Below are positions 24,240-35,064 of a stretch of DNA of 64,000 nt, piece after piece. The stretch spans positions 186,001-250,000 of the forward strand of contig NZ_FNWV01000001.1 of assembly GCF_900108555.1 (NCBI RefSeq), given 5' to 3'. A program made the position numbers and the translations under genes. This DNA comes from Ruminococcus flavefaciens (lineage in GTDB: Bacteria; Bacillota; Clostridia; Oscillospirales; Ruminococcaceae). Each line of letters opens with the position of its first letter. The stretch's first letter is position 1. Under the pieces are notes generated by a model. The model saw nothing but the letters and a program-made list of their open reading frames with translations, ran no database searches and was not told the origin of the DNA.

Positions 24240-24644
24240 CTATACATTGATATCAGAATTTATTATAAGTTCAAAAAGTTTCCTTATACGCTGGTTTCCG
24301 CCTGTGAGATAGAGATATCCGAAAAGACATTCCAGAGCAGTTGCTCTGCGGTATTCCGCAGCATCTGCGTGCTTTGGCACGGTATTACCCGTGGCATTCC
24401 TTCCCCTTTTCAGCACCGCAAGCTCATGATCACTGAGCTGCTCAGCAACAAGGTCATACGCCTTTGACTGGAACTCTGCGCACACAAGCTTTATCTTTGC
24501 CGAATGGAGCTTCGCAACAGGCATATTAGCCTGTCGGAGCAGATACTCTCTCACAAGTGTATCGTAAACGCTGTCACCTAAAAATGCAAGTGTCAGCGGA
24601 CTATATGTATTAGCTTCACGCTCAGTTAATTTTTCTGTACTCAT
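24240..24644 (-). CDS. mrnC: Mini-ribonuclease III
   Basis: Double-strand RNase that matures 23S rRNA in Firmicutes; it has an RNase III catalytic domain but no dsRNA-binding domain. I start at ATG 24644 (134 residues), one base beyond the obgE stop, so translation is probably coupled; a TTG frame extends to 24677. The signature LAFLGDSVYDTLVREYLL carries the catalytic Asp, and YRRATALECLFGYLYLTG carries the Glu pair. Order obgE - mrnC - yebC on one strand. Confidence 0.92.
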   Translation of the reverse strand: MSTEKLTEREANTYSPLTLAFLGDSVYDTLVREYLLRQANMPVAKLHSAKIKLVCAEFQSKAYDLVAEQLSDHELAVLKRGRNATGNTVPKHADAAEYRRATALECLFGYLYLTGGNQRIRKLFELIINSDINV

Positions 24645-24645
24645 A

Positions 24646-25938
<1,293 letters not shown>

Positions 25939-25944
25939 CTAATG

Positions 25945-25972
25945 AAAAATCCCAAGCATAAGCTCGGGATTT
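25945..25972 (-). terminator. Terminator or attenuator between rpmA and obgE
   Basis: Stem AAATCCCGAGC/GCTTGGGATTT (minus strand, one mismatch) with a 4-base loop and TTT tail. It probably lowers read-through into obgE. Confidence 0.65.
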
Positions 25973-25990
25973 ATTGTCACGTTATGGCTG

Positions 25991-26275
25991 TTACTGCTCA
26001 ATCTCGTAAACAGAAACCTTCTTACGGTCACGGCCGTAACGCTCAAACTTAACCTTACCGCTTACTGTTGCGAATAATGTATCATCTGAACCGATACCTA
26101 CACCGTTACCGGGATGGATATGTGTACCTCTCTGACGAACGAGGATATTGCCTGCCTTAACGAACTGACCGTCAGCTCTCTTGACACCAAGTCTTTTAGC
26201 CTCAGAGTCACGACCGTTCTTTGTAGAACCAACACCCTTCTTATGAGCGAAGAACTGCATACTGATCTTTAACAT
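25991..26275 (-). CDS. rpmA: 50S ribosomal protein L27 with cleavable N-terminal extension
   Basis: The 94 residues open with [14 protein letters not shown], the Firmicute pre-sequence that the protease Prp cuts after FF, before AHKKG, to expose the functional N-terminus at the peptidyl transferase centre. The rest ([40 protein letters not shown]) is typical L27. Its gene follows prp by 2 bp. Confidence 0.97.
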   Translation of the reverse strand: MLKISMQFFAHKKGVGSTKNGRDSEAKRLGVKRADGQFVKAGNILVRQRGTHIHPGNGVGIGSDDTLFATVSGKVKFERYGRDRKKVSVYEIEQ

Positions 26276-26277
26276 AC

Positions 26278-26589
26278 TTACACCTCCGAAATAATGATTT
26301 TGATCGTGTTTGGGAATTCTTCCAGTATTGCTTCAAAGTGCTGCTTTAATACATTAAGCACTCCTGACGGAACATCTCCGCCGTTTCCGCAGATACATTC
26401 GATAACGTTATCGCCGACTTTTACATCAGGTGAACAGCCCAATTCGTCAAGAATATTTGCTGTAAGCTGAACAGCCGAAGAAACAGCCGCACAAGCTACA
26501 TCCTCACCTGCATTGGCATAACCCGAATGTCCGCTGAATTTAAAGCCTGTAAGAAGCCCCTTCTTTTCATAAAATTCTGCGCGGATCAT
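26278..26589 (-). CDS. prp: Ribosomal-processing cysteine protease Prp
   Basis: Removes the N-terminal extension of L27. I start at ATG 26589 (103 residues), 2 bases past the rplU stop; a TTG frame begins at 26595. Catalytic His is in [18 protein letters not shown] and the catalytic Cys in [10 protein letters not shown], at the spacing of the B. subtilis YsxB and S. aureus Prp family. Position between rplU and rpmA is conserved in Firmicutes. Confidence 0.95.
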   Translation of the reverse strand: MIRAEFYEKKGLLTGFKFSGHSGYANAGEDVACAAVSSAVQLTANILDELGCSPDVKVGDNVIECICGNGGDVPSGVLNVLKQHFEAILEEFPNTIKIIISEV

Positions 26590-26591
26590 GA

Positions 26592-26903
26592 TCAAGCCTT
26601 GATAGCTTCGATCTTCACCTGAGTGTAAGGCTGTCTGTGTCCCTGCTTCTTCTTTTCACCCTTCTTAGGCTTGTAAGTGAAAACAGTGATCTTCTTAGCC
26701 TTGCCGTTCTTCAGAACCTTTGCGCTTACAGCTGCACCGTCAACATAAGGTGTACCGATCTTAAGTCCATCGTCTGCTCCGAGAGCAACTACCTTGTCAA
26801 AAGTAACTGTCTCATCAGCCTCAACTGCGAGCTTCTCGATGAAGATGATATCTCCCTCGTTTACCTGATACTGCTTTCCGCCGGTTTCAATAACTGCGTA
26901 CAT
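26592..26903 (-). CDS. rplU: 50S ribosomal protein L21
   Basis: 103 residues from ATG 26903 (AGGTG 9 bases upstream), opening with [18 protein letters not shown] and ending with the basic [22 protein letters not shown]. First gene of rplU-prp-rpmA. A longer in-frame start at 26927 adds residues not found in L21. Confidence 0.96.
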   Translation of the reverse strand: MYAVIETGGKQYQVNEGDIIFIEKLAVEADETVTFDKVVALGADDGLKIGTPYVDGAAVSAKVLKNGKAKKITVFTYKPKKGEKKKQGHRQPYTQVKIEAIKA

Positions 26904-26982
26904 ATTGTGTGGCACCTGCCTTTTCAATAAACTCGCTGTTACAGGCGTTGCAGCACAACTTTAAAGCCTGTTTACAAGCGGC
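26904..26982 (-). ncRNA. Possible L21 leader RNA
   Basis: The roughly 79-nt untranslated leader contains a stem ACAGGC/GCCTGT around a 20-nt loop, and a GTGTGGCACCT-type segment just before the ribosome site. Firmicute rplU operons often have a structured autoregulatory leader; I cannot confirm a match to that family by eye. Confidence 0.4.
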
Positions 26983-26988
26983 AATAAT

Positions 26989-27017
26989 ATTTTATCACAA
27001 ACGCTGCTTTTTGTCAA
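26989..27017 (-). promoter_or_regulatory. SigA promoter of the rplU operon
   Basis: Minus-strand TTGACA, a 17-bp spacer and TAAAAT with an upstream TG (extended -10). Confidence 0.85.
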
Positions 27018-27044
27018 GCATTTTTTGCAATATTTCCTAAAAAA

Positions 27045-27069
27045 CTTCCCCTGCATCACACAGGGGAAG
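27045..27069 (-). terminator. Terminator of the moxR-to-prmA gene run
   Basis: Nine-base stem CTTCCCCTG/CAGGGGAAG with a 7-base loop and T-rich minus-strand tail, just after the stop at 27081. Confidence 0.85.
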
Positions 27070-27080
27070 AATTTTTAAGT

Positions 27081-28277
27081 TTACCAGACTCTGTAGCCCT
27101 CATGACCTATCTTGTAAGAAGTTCCCGGAACATAAAGATCATCAGGTTTGATCTCATTGCCCTGCTCCTTAGCAGCATCGATAGCCTTTCTCAGTTCTCT
27201 GAAAGCCACGCTGTTAGTCACGATGCGTGATACCTCCTCCTGAGTTGGCTTGCCGCCGAGGTACTCAAGAACTGCCTGCTGCATATAGAAATATGAACGG
27301 AGCTGAGTCTTCTTGAACTCTATGCTCTGCTGCTCCTCACCGTCGCCTTCGAGGAGGAAAAGGCTGTCGCCTTCTCTGTAGCCCAGTGTGAGCTTAGCAA
27401 ATATCTCAGGGATAAATACTCTTATCTCGGAAGCAAGGTTCATATTACCTTCTGTAAGCTCTTCGAGCTTAGTAAGCATATTCTTGTAATCCTCCTGAGA
27501 ATTGATATTTGACATCATCTTTATAGTTTCCTTTGCAGCGTTCATAACGAAGTCCTTCTTGAACGGGCACTGATCGTCTTCACGCTGAACAAAAATAGCA
27601 TACTGCTTTTCGGAAACGAAAGCCTCTTCCGCATCCATTTCATTTTCTACATATGGTTCAAAGTACTTTGCAAGCTCTACGCATACAGAGCCGTTTACAC
27701 GAACTTCGATGATCTTCTTCTCCTTGAACTTTGCAAGATATACTCTGAGCCAGTAATACTTCTTTGAGCCAAGATACTTTGGTATCTCGTTCATTATGAA
27801 GTTTATGAGCATAGTAGGCTGCTTGTTCTTTACGCCTATTCTTACTACAGACTGAGCATACATATCGAAATCGTAGTGCTGTCTGAGAAAGTCAACAGAG
27901 ATATGGTGAGGATTCTTCTTTGTCATGGACTGGTCGAGTGGGTGCCATACACCGCCGTTGAATATCTCAACAGCCATGTTTGCTGCTTCTTCATCATCTT
28001 TGCCCTGTGAGTCTACAGGCTCGATGAGCGGTTCATCAAACTCATCATTAGTGATGATAAAAATAGTCTGAAGTATCTTTATACCATCAGTCTCTTCCAT
28101 TCTGCCGATCTGAACATCTATTGTGAAGCCCTTTGGCATGATAACACAGTCATCATAAAGAGTACCGTTCAGCTTTGCATTAAGAGCTTTAAGCACCATC
28201 TGCTTGATCTCGGCTCTTGGATCTGCAACTGTTGTATTTTCTTCCTTCTGGTTGTTCTTCTTCTTAAAAAGTCCCAT
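27081..28277 (-). CDS. Soluble protein of unknown function, last gene of the moxR-prmA run
   Basis: I do not recognise this 398-residue protein. It starts MGLFKKKNNQKEEN, has no signal peptide or membrane segment, and looks like a two-part globular alpha/beta protein. Features worth noting are QIGRMEETDGIKILQTIFI, a probable short helix bundle around residues 260-300 (MSNINSQEDYKNMLTKLEEL), and a C-terminus KIGHEGYRVW. It follows prmA by 47 bp and ends the minus-strand run begun by moxR. No catalytic motif is visible. Confidence 0.8.
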   Translation of the reverse strand: MGLFKKKNNQKEENTTVADPRAEIKQMVLKALNAKLNGTLYDDCVIMPKGFTIDVQIGRMEETDGIKILQTIFIITNDEFDEPLIEPVDSQGKDDEEAANMAVEIFNGGVWHPLDQSMTKKNPHHISVDFLRQHYDFDMYAQSVVRIGVKNKQPTMLINFIMNEIPKYLGSKKYYWLRVYLAKFKEKKIIEVRVNGSVCVELAKYFEPYVENEMDAEEAFVSEKQYAIFVQREDDQCPFKKDFVMNAAKETIKMMSNINSQEDYKNMLTKLEELTEGNMNLASEIRVFIPEIFAKLTLGYREGDSLFLLEGDGEEQQSIEFKKTQLRSYFYMQQAVLEYLGGKPTQEEVSRIVTNSVAFRELRKAIDAAKEQGNEIKPDDLYVPGTSYKIGHEGYRVW

Positions 28278-28324
28278 TTTCTATTCTCCTTAAATATAAT
28301 TATCAATATATGCTCTGCATAATA

Positions 28325-29290
28325 TTAAACTGTTAATTTTACGGCAGCCCAGCCTTCTCTTACCTCAGGCTGAGGCTCCTTGAAGCCTGCTGACACAAGA
28401 GCGTCTATGACTTCGTCCATACGCTCCTCGATGATACCCGAAACTATAAGTATTCCTCCGTCTTTAAGGTATCTGCGGAAGCTGTCCTTCATTGCGATAA
28501 GCACATCTGCAACTATATTTGCCGCAATGATATCGTACTTATCGTCTATCTTATCGGCAAGCTCGCTGTCTGTGAGGATATTGCCGAAATAAGTCTTGTA
28601 AACATCAGGTGAGATGTGATTTTTAACTGCATTTTCGAGAGCTGTAACAGCGGCATTTTCTTCGATGTCCACAGCTACGGCACTCTTTGCACCGAGAAGC
28701 ATAGCTCCTATCGAAAGTATTCCGCTTCCGCAGCCCATATCAAGAAGCTTATCACCCTTGTTGAGGTACTTTTCAAGCACTTCGAGACAAAGCCTTGTGG
28801 TATGATGCTTGCCTGTGCCAAAGCTTGATGCAGGATCTATTTCAAGTATTATCCTGCCGTCGGTATTGTCATACTCTTCCCACGAGGGCTTGATAACGAG
28901 CTTTTCGCCTACCTTGAAAGGCTTGAAATACTGCTTCCAGTTATTAGCCCAGTCCTCTTCGCGGATACTTGACATTTCTGCTTCGAGACGGCCGTAAGCT
29001 CCGTCCTTGTCGTTTGACTTCATGTCAGCAAGCATAGACTTTATTGCAAGGAGCATCTCTGCTCCCTGTCCGTTTGAAGGGATATAAACTGTTATGCAGG
29101 TCTCACATTCAGACAGTCCCATGAGATCATCATCTATGTAGTCCCACTGACCGTTTTTGTTTTCAAGGAATTCCTTGAAATCCTCGGAGTCCTTTATAGA
29201 AAAGCCTTTTATTCCGATGTCGGTCAGTTTTGAACAAAGCAGTTCAATTCCTTCCGTAGTAGTGTAGATATTGACTTCTGTCCATTCCAT
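28325..29290 (-). CDS. prmA: Ribosomal protein L11 methyltransferase
   Basis: SAM-dependent enzyme that trimethylates ribosomal protein L11. The 321 residues have the N-terminal substrate-recognition domain (EWTEVNIYTTTEGIELL) and the C-terminal Rossmann domain with signature DPASSFGTGKHHTTRLCLE, SAM loop LLDMGCGSGILSIGA and the Asn-Ile-Val motif IAANIVADVL. It lies 15 bp after the dockerin peptidase gene. Confidence 0.94.
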   Translation of the reverse strand: MEWTEVNIYTTTEGIELLCSKLTDIGIKGFSIKDSEDFKEFLENKNGQWDYIDDDLMGLSECETCITVYIPSNGQGAEMLLAIKSMLADMKSNDKDGAYGRLEAEMSSIREEDWANNWKQYFKPFKVGEKLVIKPSWEEYDNTDGRIILEIDPASSFGTGKHHTTRLCLEVLEKYLNKGDKLLDMGCGSGILSIGAMLLGAKSAVAVDIEENAAVTALENAVKNHISPDVYKTYFGNILTDSELADKIDDKYDIIAANIVADVLIAMKDSFRRYLKDGGILIVSGIIEERMDEVIDALVSAGFKEPQPEVREGWAAVKLTV

Positions 29291-29305
29291 TAATTATATT
29301 TCTCC

Positions 29306-30553
29306 TTAATTGCAGATGTGCATGAGATATAACAGCACATCTGTATTATTTATTACTCCATCGCCGCTGAGATCGGCAGCTTTTATTTCCCAGCTTGTAA
29401 GTACAGAAACTCCCTCGGGAAGTTTTTCGCTCTTTGTGATATATTCGTTTACAAGTGCGAGGTCGTATTTATCTGCCGAGCCGTCACTGTTTATATCACC
29501 TGCTTCGAGATCCTGAGCTGTACCTGCGTATTCAAACTTTGAGAGGTCTATCCAGCCTTTCTTTCCACCTATCTTAACTTCTCCGTAGCTTCCGCTGACG
29601 CTGACAACGTTAACGATATTTCCATACTCAAGAGCAGCTATTGAAGTCTTTTGATCTTTCATATCCGCAAATACGTCAACTTTCTCAGCTGCCGTGCAGT
29701 AATACTCTCCTGCCATATATTCATTTGGTGCAGTCTTTGCAGTACTTACTGCTGCTGAATTCTTTACAGCAGAAACAGATGTTGCCTTTGAAGTTACAGC
29801 CGCCTTTGTTGCAGTCGTTGTTTTGCTTGAAGAAGCAGCAGCTTTAGCTGTTGTTACTGTGGCAGTTGCAGTAGTTGTTGTGCTTGAAAGTGCAGTGATC
29901 GAAGAAGTTTCGGACACTTCTTCCTTTATCGTCAGCGGAGTAAAACCGCTGTACGGATTTTTACCTTTCAATGCCTGAAAACAAGTGATACTTGCGTTAT
30001 TGTAGGCTTTAAACATCATTATCTCGTCTTTGGCAGGATCAGCCATATAAACATCATCGCCTATGATGCCGTCAACGTATACCCAGTGTCCGCCTACATT
30101 GCATATGACATACAAACCTTTATCAAGGTATTCCTTCATTTCAGCAGCTTTACCCTTCTGATCTGAAGATTTGAAGTAAAGATTAGCAGTTGCAATACTT
30201 ATATCAGGAATAGCCTTATTCACCGACGCCCACGCTATAAGCGCACCGCCGCTGCTGAAAGCTCCCATATCGTTGAGTTTCTTGGCGAACACACCTGGAT
30301 CAAAATCCTTGGTATCACAAGCTCCGGAAGCTACAGCTGCCATAGCGATCGAAGTGATATAACAGCCTGACTTGCGCACAGTCGTACCGCCCATAGCAGT
30401 ATTCCCCCAGCGTTCATCAAGCTGACGCCAAGTACGGAAATCTTCTGCCGCCAAGGCATATCTGCGCGGAGTGAACACACCTGCAAACACTCCTATCACC
30501 ATAAGAAGTGCAAGCAGGAGACATCGTATTCCTGTTTCTTTTGCCTTTTGCAT
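29306..30553 (-). CDS. Secreted C39-like cysteine peptidase with SH3 and dockerin domains
   Basis: A 415-residue exported protein: signal peptide at 1-36 (ending RYALAAE); papain-like C39-type fold with presumed catalytic Cys64 in RKSGCYITSIAMA, His156 in CNVGGHWVYVDG and Asp172 in YMADPAKDE; a Thr/Ala-rich linker (about 215-275); a bacterial SH3-like domain (about 285-345, ending KGWIDLSKFEY); and a C-terminal dockerin (GDINSDGSADKYDL, DLSGDGVINNTDV). It sits 20 bp after the transglutaminase gene. It may process or anchor cell-surface proteins; the substrate is unknown. A dockerin in a moxR-type operon is unusual. Confidence 0.85.
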   Translation of the reverse strand: MQKAKETGIRCLLLALLMVIGVFAGVFTPRRYALAAEDFRTWRQLDERWGNTAMGGTTVRKSGCYITSIAMAAVASGACDTKDFDPGVFAKKLNDMGAFSSGGALIAWASVNKAIPDISIATANLYFKSSDQKGKAAEMKEYLDKGLYVICNVGGHWVYVDGIIGDDVYMADPAKDEIMMFKAYNNASITCFQALKGKNPYSGFTPLTIKEEVSETSSITALSSTTTTATATVTTAKAAASSSKTTTATKAAVTSKATSVSAVKNSAAVSTAKTAPNEYMAGEYYCTAAEKVDVFADMKDQKTSIAALEYGNIVNVVSVSGSYGEVKIGGKKGWIDLSKFEYAGTAQDLEAGDINSDGSADKYDLALVNEYITKSEKLPEGVSVLTSWEIKAADLSGDGVINNTDVLLYLMHICN

Positions 30554-30573
30554 AATATAACCTCCGTTTCAGA

Positions 30574-32883
30574 CTATCGGTTTGTTATGCCCTTTCTTTT
30601 TCTTGATTCTCTGAAAGCTTCATACGCCCTTATGTAATCCTCCAGAGCTCTTTGTTTTTCGTTTTCATTTATCGGCTTTTCACCGTAAACAGATTTGTCG
30701 AATAACATTGCGGTCTCTTCGATATCAACGCCTGTTGCCTCATGTACGAGACCGCAGACCTCTCGTGATGTATTGACATCTTCGATATCGTAGACCTTGC
30801 ATATCCTGTGCATTACAGCCATGACAAGTTCCTTTGGTGAACGCTTTTTGCTTCTGAAAACGAATATTTTATGTGTCAGCCAAGGATATACAAACAGGAA
30901 CAGAACTGCAAGCAATCCAATCAAAAGGATCACAAGACCTGCTCTTGAAAGCATCTCTGTAGCCGAACCGTCTTTGGTCGTTATTACCTCATCAGTGATA
31001 GTCGGCTCAAAACTTACCCAGCCATATCCCTTGATGTAAAGCTCGGGGAAACCGTGAGCGTCCTGTGTTGTGACATAATAATTCGCGTCCGCAAACGTAA
31101 GATCGCTTTCACGATTTGTCATATTGTATCCTTCGCAGTACCTTGCAGGTATACCTGCTGCTCTTGCGAGAAGTACCATTGCTGTCGCGTATTCATAGCA
31201 TACGCCTGTATGAGTATCAAAGAGGAAGTTCTCGGCGTTTTCGCCTTTTTTCTTTTTATAACTGAGATCATATATATAATCATTGTTATAAAAATACTGC
31301 TCAAGCCTGAATGCCTTTTCATACTCTGTTTCGCATCCTGCGGTTATCTGATCCGCAAGCTCCTTTATACGCTGTTTGCCGCCATAATCAAGGAGAGCTG
31401 CACGGTATTCCTCATATACCACATATTCCGATGCAAAATACTTGTATATCTGATCGAATTCTTCACTTTTCTCAGGAGAATCCTCCTGAGAATACCAGTC
31501 AAGGATATCCTTTGTATCATTGAGAAGTGTTTCGTAATCCGCTCTGTTTATCTGCTCTATAAAATCGCGATTGTAAGAACTCTCAAAAAATGTATCATCG
31601 CTATAGTCAAACTCAAATCGTTCGGTAGATGAAAACGACTTATTATTTCCTGCGTCGATAACTCCGCCGCGCAGTCTTCCTATAAATCCTTTTCGCGTAC
31701 ATTCAGTCATCTTTACAGCAAACTGAGGAACAGGAGCGGTATCTCCGCCCTTTGAAGCACCTATGATACCGGCCATACTGTAAAACTTTGCGTGTTTGAG
31801 TTCGGGAACATTAAGCCCTTTTTCAACATATTCTTCAAGACCGTATTTATCAGCAAAAGAACTGTCAAGTCTTGCAGCTTCAAGGAAAGCATCAGCCAGT
31901 CCCATTCTTGAACCTACATCGATCGGAGAACCTTCTGTATTGTCACTGTAGGAACGGTCAACCAGTTCGGTGTGCCATTCATCTTTTTCAAAACTATATG
32001 TTGTAAACGTCTCCGTTTTCAAGCGAAGAGGTCCGTCAGCTACAGCGTTATATACTCCCCAGACCTGACTCGATCTGAACTGCTGTCCCGAAGATGTGTT
32101 TCTGAAAACATTCAGCATAGCATCGAGCCTGTCAGTCAGCTTATCTGCGTTAATAAGGGTTTCGAGATAAGTCCTGTTTGCTGTGATCTTAGGCTTTGGA
32201 CAGATCGCTGCTAAAGCTGCAAATGCCATAGCATATGCAGCAATTACCTTCCATGAGCGGTTTCTGCCAACAAATTCAGTTGTTTCATTGTCTTTCAGCT
32301 GCCTGTAATACACCATGAGGAGTATATAACCGACTGCAAGAAAGATTATGAACAATGTAGGCATCTTCTCATATTCCTTACCATAAATAGCAAACGGTAT
32401 AATAAAAATCAGGAAATTCATGAATATCCTGTATCTCACATGAGTGAAATAATATATTACCGAAGCCATGAACAGGAAGAAAAGAATGAAAAATCCGAGG
32501 GTATACCAGCTGTTATATTCTACCGAATCCTGAGGTGTAAGGAACCAGAGCAGCCACGAGATCGGATATTCTTCCGCACCCTTATCAATAGATGCACGGA
32601 CACCGAAACCGAATAACGCCATAAGAGCTCCGTATATACCAAAGCCGATAATATGGTGTTTCTGCATATAGTCAAATATCCTGAACAACAGCCAGCCGAC
32701 TATATACGCAGCAACTCCCCATTTTGCAGCAAAGAAATATCCCTGACTGTCCTCATTTACACGATCACGGTAATGAAACATCAGTGATACCATGATAAGT
32801 ACAGTATACCAAAGGACAGGATCAAGAAGAGTTCTTAACAGAAATGATCTAAGACCGGATTTTGTCTTTTTGATTTCATTCAT
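30574..32883 (-). CDS. TgpA-like membrane transglutaminase-family protein
   Basis: A 769-residue membrane protein. Five to six N-terminal helices (about residues 15-215) are followed by a long extracellular region. The transglutaminase core shows the catalytic triad: Cys in FLFDTHTGVCYEYATAMVLLAR (Cys in TGVCYEYA), His in TTQDAHGFPELYI and Asp/Glu in GWVSFEPT. One more helix (LVILLIGLLAVLFLFVYPWL) and a cytosolic tail with a DUF4129-like segment (RICKVYDIEDVNTSREV) follow. It overlaps or abuts the DUF58 gene (2 bp). The moxR-DUF58-transglutaminase trio is a widespread but poorly understood cell-envelope module. Confidence 0.88.
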   Translation of the reverse strand: MNEIKKTKSGLRSFLLRTLLDPVLWYTVLIMVSLMFHYRDRVNEDSQGYFFAAKWGVAAYIVGWLLFRIFDYMQKHHIIGFGIYGALMALFGFGVRASIDKGAEEYPISWLLWFLTPQDSVEYNSWYTLGFFILFFLFMASVIYYFTHVRYRIFMNFLIFIIPFAIYGKEYEKMPTLFIIFLAVGYILLMVYYRQLKDNETTEFVGRNRSWKVIAAYAMAFAALAAICPKPKITANRTYLETLINADKLTDRLDAMLNVFRNTSSGQQFRSSQVWGVYNAVADGPLRLKTETFTTYSFEKDEWHTELVDRSYSDNTEGSPIDVGSRMGLADAFLEAARLDSSFADKYGLEEYVEKGLNVPELKHAKFYSMAGIIGASKGGDTAPVPQFAVKMTECTRKGFIGRLRGGVIDAGNNKSFSSTERFEFDYSDDTFFESSYNRDFIEQINRADYETLLNDTKDILDWYSQEDSPEKSEEFDQIYKYFASEYVVYEEYRAALLDYGGKQRIKELADQITAGCETEYEKAFRLEQYFYNNDYIYDLSYKKKKGENAENFLFDTHTGVCYEYATAMVLLARAAGIPARYCEGYNMTNRESDLTFADANYYVTTQDAHGFPELYIKGYGWVSFEPTITDEVITTKDGSATEMLSRAGLVILLIGLLAVLFLFVYPWLTHKIFVFRSKKRSPKELVMAVMHRICKVYDIEDVNTSREVCGLVHEATGVDIEETAMLFDKSVYGEKPINENEKQRALEDYIRAYEAFRESRKRKGITNR

Positions 32884-32885
32884 AT

Positions 32886-34058
32886 TTATACCATTTTAAA
32901 GTTGTTTTCTTCGTCCAGATACCACAGCGGCAGCGATGTGGAATTCGCAGACGCTACGGACAGACCGATCAAACTTACATTTTCTTTATTTTCCAACTTA
33001 TCGGTCACAGCCGAAAAACCTGCACCGGCATCTGTAGTTGCAATAACACACGAACATACAGATGAACCGACCTCCGAAAGATCAACTCTTTTATCGGGTA
33101 TGACCCTTATCGAAAGTACTTTCAGAAGGAGCTGATTAGGATAATCGGGATTATCCACGCTTTCCATAACAGATTTTCCTGATGCGTCACGATAAACGAA
33201 ATTACAAGCAATACCCTGCTTTACAAGCAAGAATAAAAGCCCGAACACAGCACGAATGAGCTGTTCCTCTCCCCTTACTGCATTCTCAGCAGGAACACTG
33301 CTTCTGCGGAAAAGGTCAAGCACTATAACAGGCTGTACCGAAGCCACAGCCTCATCAAGTCTTACCATAAGCTTTGCCTTTTTAGAAGAAAGCTTCCAGT
33401 TGATACGCTTCATAGGATCGCCGAGCACGTATTCACGGTGCTCATATCCCGGTGTAGTATTTGCAGAGAAGAGCATAGCTGTGTCATTTTCCTCTTCCTC
33501 ATCGCTTGTAAGTACAGTATCAGCGATAGAACGGAAAAGTTCGGACGACGATTTGATGTCAGGCAGCGGCGGTATAACACCTACAGAAGCAGGATCAGGC
33601 AGCTTCGCCTTCATGGGGAACCTCATAAATCCAAGAAATCCGCAGGAGTATACGGCATATATGCCTACCTCACCGTTTCCGCCCACAACAGCGTCAAGCC
33701 TGAAGGTAAAAGTTCTCTTTTCTTCATTAAACATCGTAAGCTTGCGTTTTTTCACCTTTTGCCTGAATGTTTCGCTTGCATAGGGACAAACCTCAAGTAT
33801 CGCAAGTGGAAAAGCACCTGTTTTTCTTACGGTAACTGTTACTTCGAGATAGCTGCCTTTAAGTACATATGCATCACAGTCAAATGAGACCTTGACTCTT
33901 TTCTGCGCATAAAGAGCAAAAAACAGAGATACAAGCGGTGCAAATACAACAAAAGCCAGCAATATGATGCCCATTTCACCGTCAACATAGAAGGTGAAAA
34001 TGTATACAAGAAAAGCAACAGCAATAACACTTACAATGCTTTTTATATGCTTAACCAT
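32886..34058 (-). CDS. DUF58 domain-containing membrane protein
   Basis: A 390-residue protein with two N-terminal transmembrane helices (residues 5-25 and 29-48) and a DUF58 region of von Willebrand A-like fold containing the signature GYEHREYVLGDPMKRINWKLSSKKAKLMVR split around DPMKRINWK. DUF58 proteins accompany MoxR ATPases, which are thought to act on VWA partners. Its start shares one base with the moxR stop (34058), so translation is coupled. Confidence 0.9.
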   Translation of the reverse strand: MVKHIKSIVSVIAVAFLVYIFTFYVDGEMGIILLAFVVFAPLVSLFFALYAQKRVKVSFDCDAYVLKGSYLEVTVTVRKTGAFPLAILEVCPYASETFRQKVKKRKLTMFNEEKRTFTFRLDAVVGGNGEVGIYAVYSCGFLGFMRFPMKAKLPDPASVGVIPPLPDIKSSSELFRSIADTVLTSDEEEENDTAMLFSANTTPGYEHREYVLGDPMKRINWKLSSKKAKLMVRLDEAVASVQPVIVLDLFRRSSVPAENAVRGEEQLIRAVFGLLFLLVKQGIACNFVYRDASGKSVMESVDNPDYPNQLLLKVLSIRVIPDKRVDLSEVGSSVCSCVIATTDAGAGFSAVTDKLENKENVSLIGLSVASANSTSLPLWYLDEENNFKMV

Positions 34059-34993
34059 CAGCTCATTGAAGGAACAGGACAGTTCCTGATAACGTTTTCG
34101 ATATATGCCTCACCTGTTCCGAATGTCGTCTTTCCCTGAGGAGAAAGGATTATTCTGTGAGCAAGTACGGATACAGCTGTACATTTTACATCATCGGGAG
34201 TTACATAGTCGCGGTCAAAGATATAAGCAAAAGCCTTTGCTGCCTTGAAAAGCGCGATACTTCCTCTCGGACTGATTCCAAGAACGGTATTTCTGTCCTG
34301 TCGAGTCGATGAAACTATATTTATGATGTACTGCTTAACACCGTCAGAAACTCTGACACGTTTGACTGCTTCCTGCATTGCTGCAATATCCTCAACAGTC
34401 ATTACAGGTTCGGTGATATTTGCGATAGGATTATAATTCTCTGTCCTTCCGAGCACTTCAAATTCTTCTTCCATTGAAGGATAGCCCATAGACAGCTTCA
34501 TGAAAAATCTGTCCATCTGAGCCTCGGGGAGGTGGAAAGTACCATATGTTTCAACAGGATTCTGCGTTGCCATTACAAGGAATGGACGCGGAAGCTTATG
34601 TGTAACTCCGTCAAGGCTTATCTGACGCTCTTCCATTGCTTCAAGAAGTGCGGACTGGACCTTTGGCGAAGCTCGGTTTATCTCATCAGCCAGGAGAAAA
34701 TTACACATTACCGCACCATCGCGGTAAACGAACTCCCCTTTATTTGAATCAAGCATTGTAAAACCTGCTATATCAGAAGGCATTACGTCAGGTGTAAGCT
34801 GTATACGGTTGAACTTACCACCTATAGAACGAGAAAGTGCAGTTATGAGCTGAGTCTTTCCCACACCAGGTACATCTTCGAGAAGTACATGACCTTCACA
34901 AAGAAGTGCGGCTATAAGCTTTACAACCGTCTGCTGCTTTCCAACGATAACTCTTCCGACAGAGCCTGCAAGTCTGCTGACATTACTATTCAT
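34058..34993 (-). CDS. MoxR-family AAA+ ATPase
   Basis: A 311-residue chaperone-like ATPase: Walker A LLEDVPGVGKTQLI, Walker B FLLADEINRASPKVQ, sensor 1 MATQNPVETYGTF, Arg finger region PEAQMDRF and a C-terminal lid (GISPRGSIALFKAAKAFA). It is the first gene of the run moxR - DUF58 - transglutaminase - C39-like/dockerin - prmA - unknown, with its own promoter at 35036-35064. Confidence 0.95.
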   Translation of the reverse strand: MNSNVSRLAGSVGRVIVGKQQTVVKLIAALLCEGHVLLEDVPGVGKTQLITALSRSIGGKFNRIQLTPDVMPSDIAGFTMLDSNKGEFVYRDGAVMCNFLLADEINRASPKVQSALLEAMEERQISLDGVTHKLPRPFLVMATQNPVETYGTFHLPEAQMDRFFMKLSMGYPSMEEEFEVLGRTENYNPIANITEPVMTVEDIAAMQEAVKRVRVSDGVKQYIINIVSSTRQDRNTVLGISPRGSIALFKAAKAFAYIFDRDYVTPDDVKCTAVSVLAHRIILSPQGKTTFGTGEAYIENVIRNCPVPSMS

Positions 34994-35035
34994 AAATTCT
35001 TACCTCATAATCTTGAATATTATCCAATTAAAACT

Positions 35036-35064
35036 ATTATAACATATTTCACAAATTACTGCAA
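35036..35064 (-). promoter_or_regulatory. SigA promoter of the moxR operon
   Basis: Minus-strand TTGCAG, a 17-bp spacer and TATAAT. Between here and 35238 I see no gene or clear structure. Confidence 0.75.
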
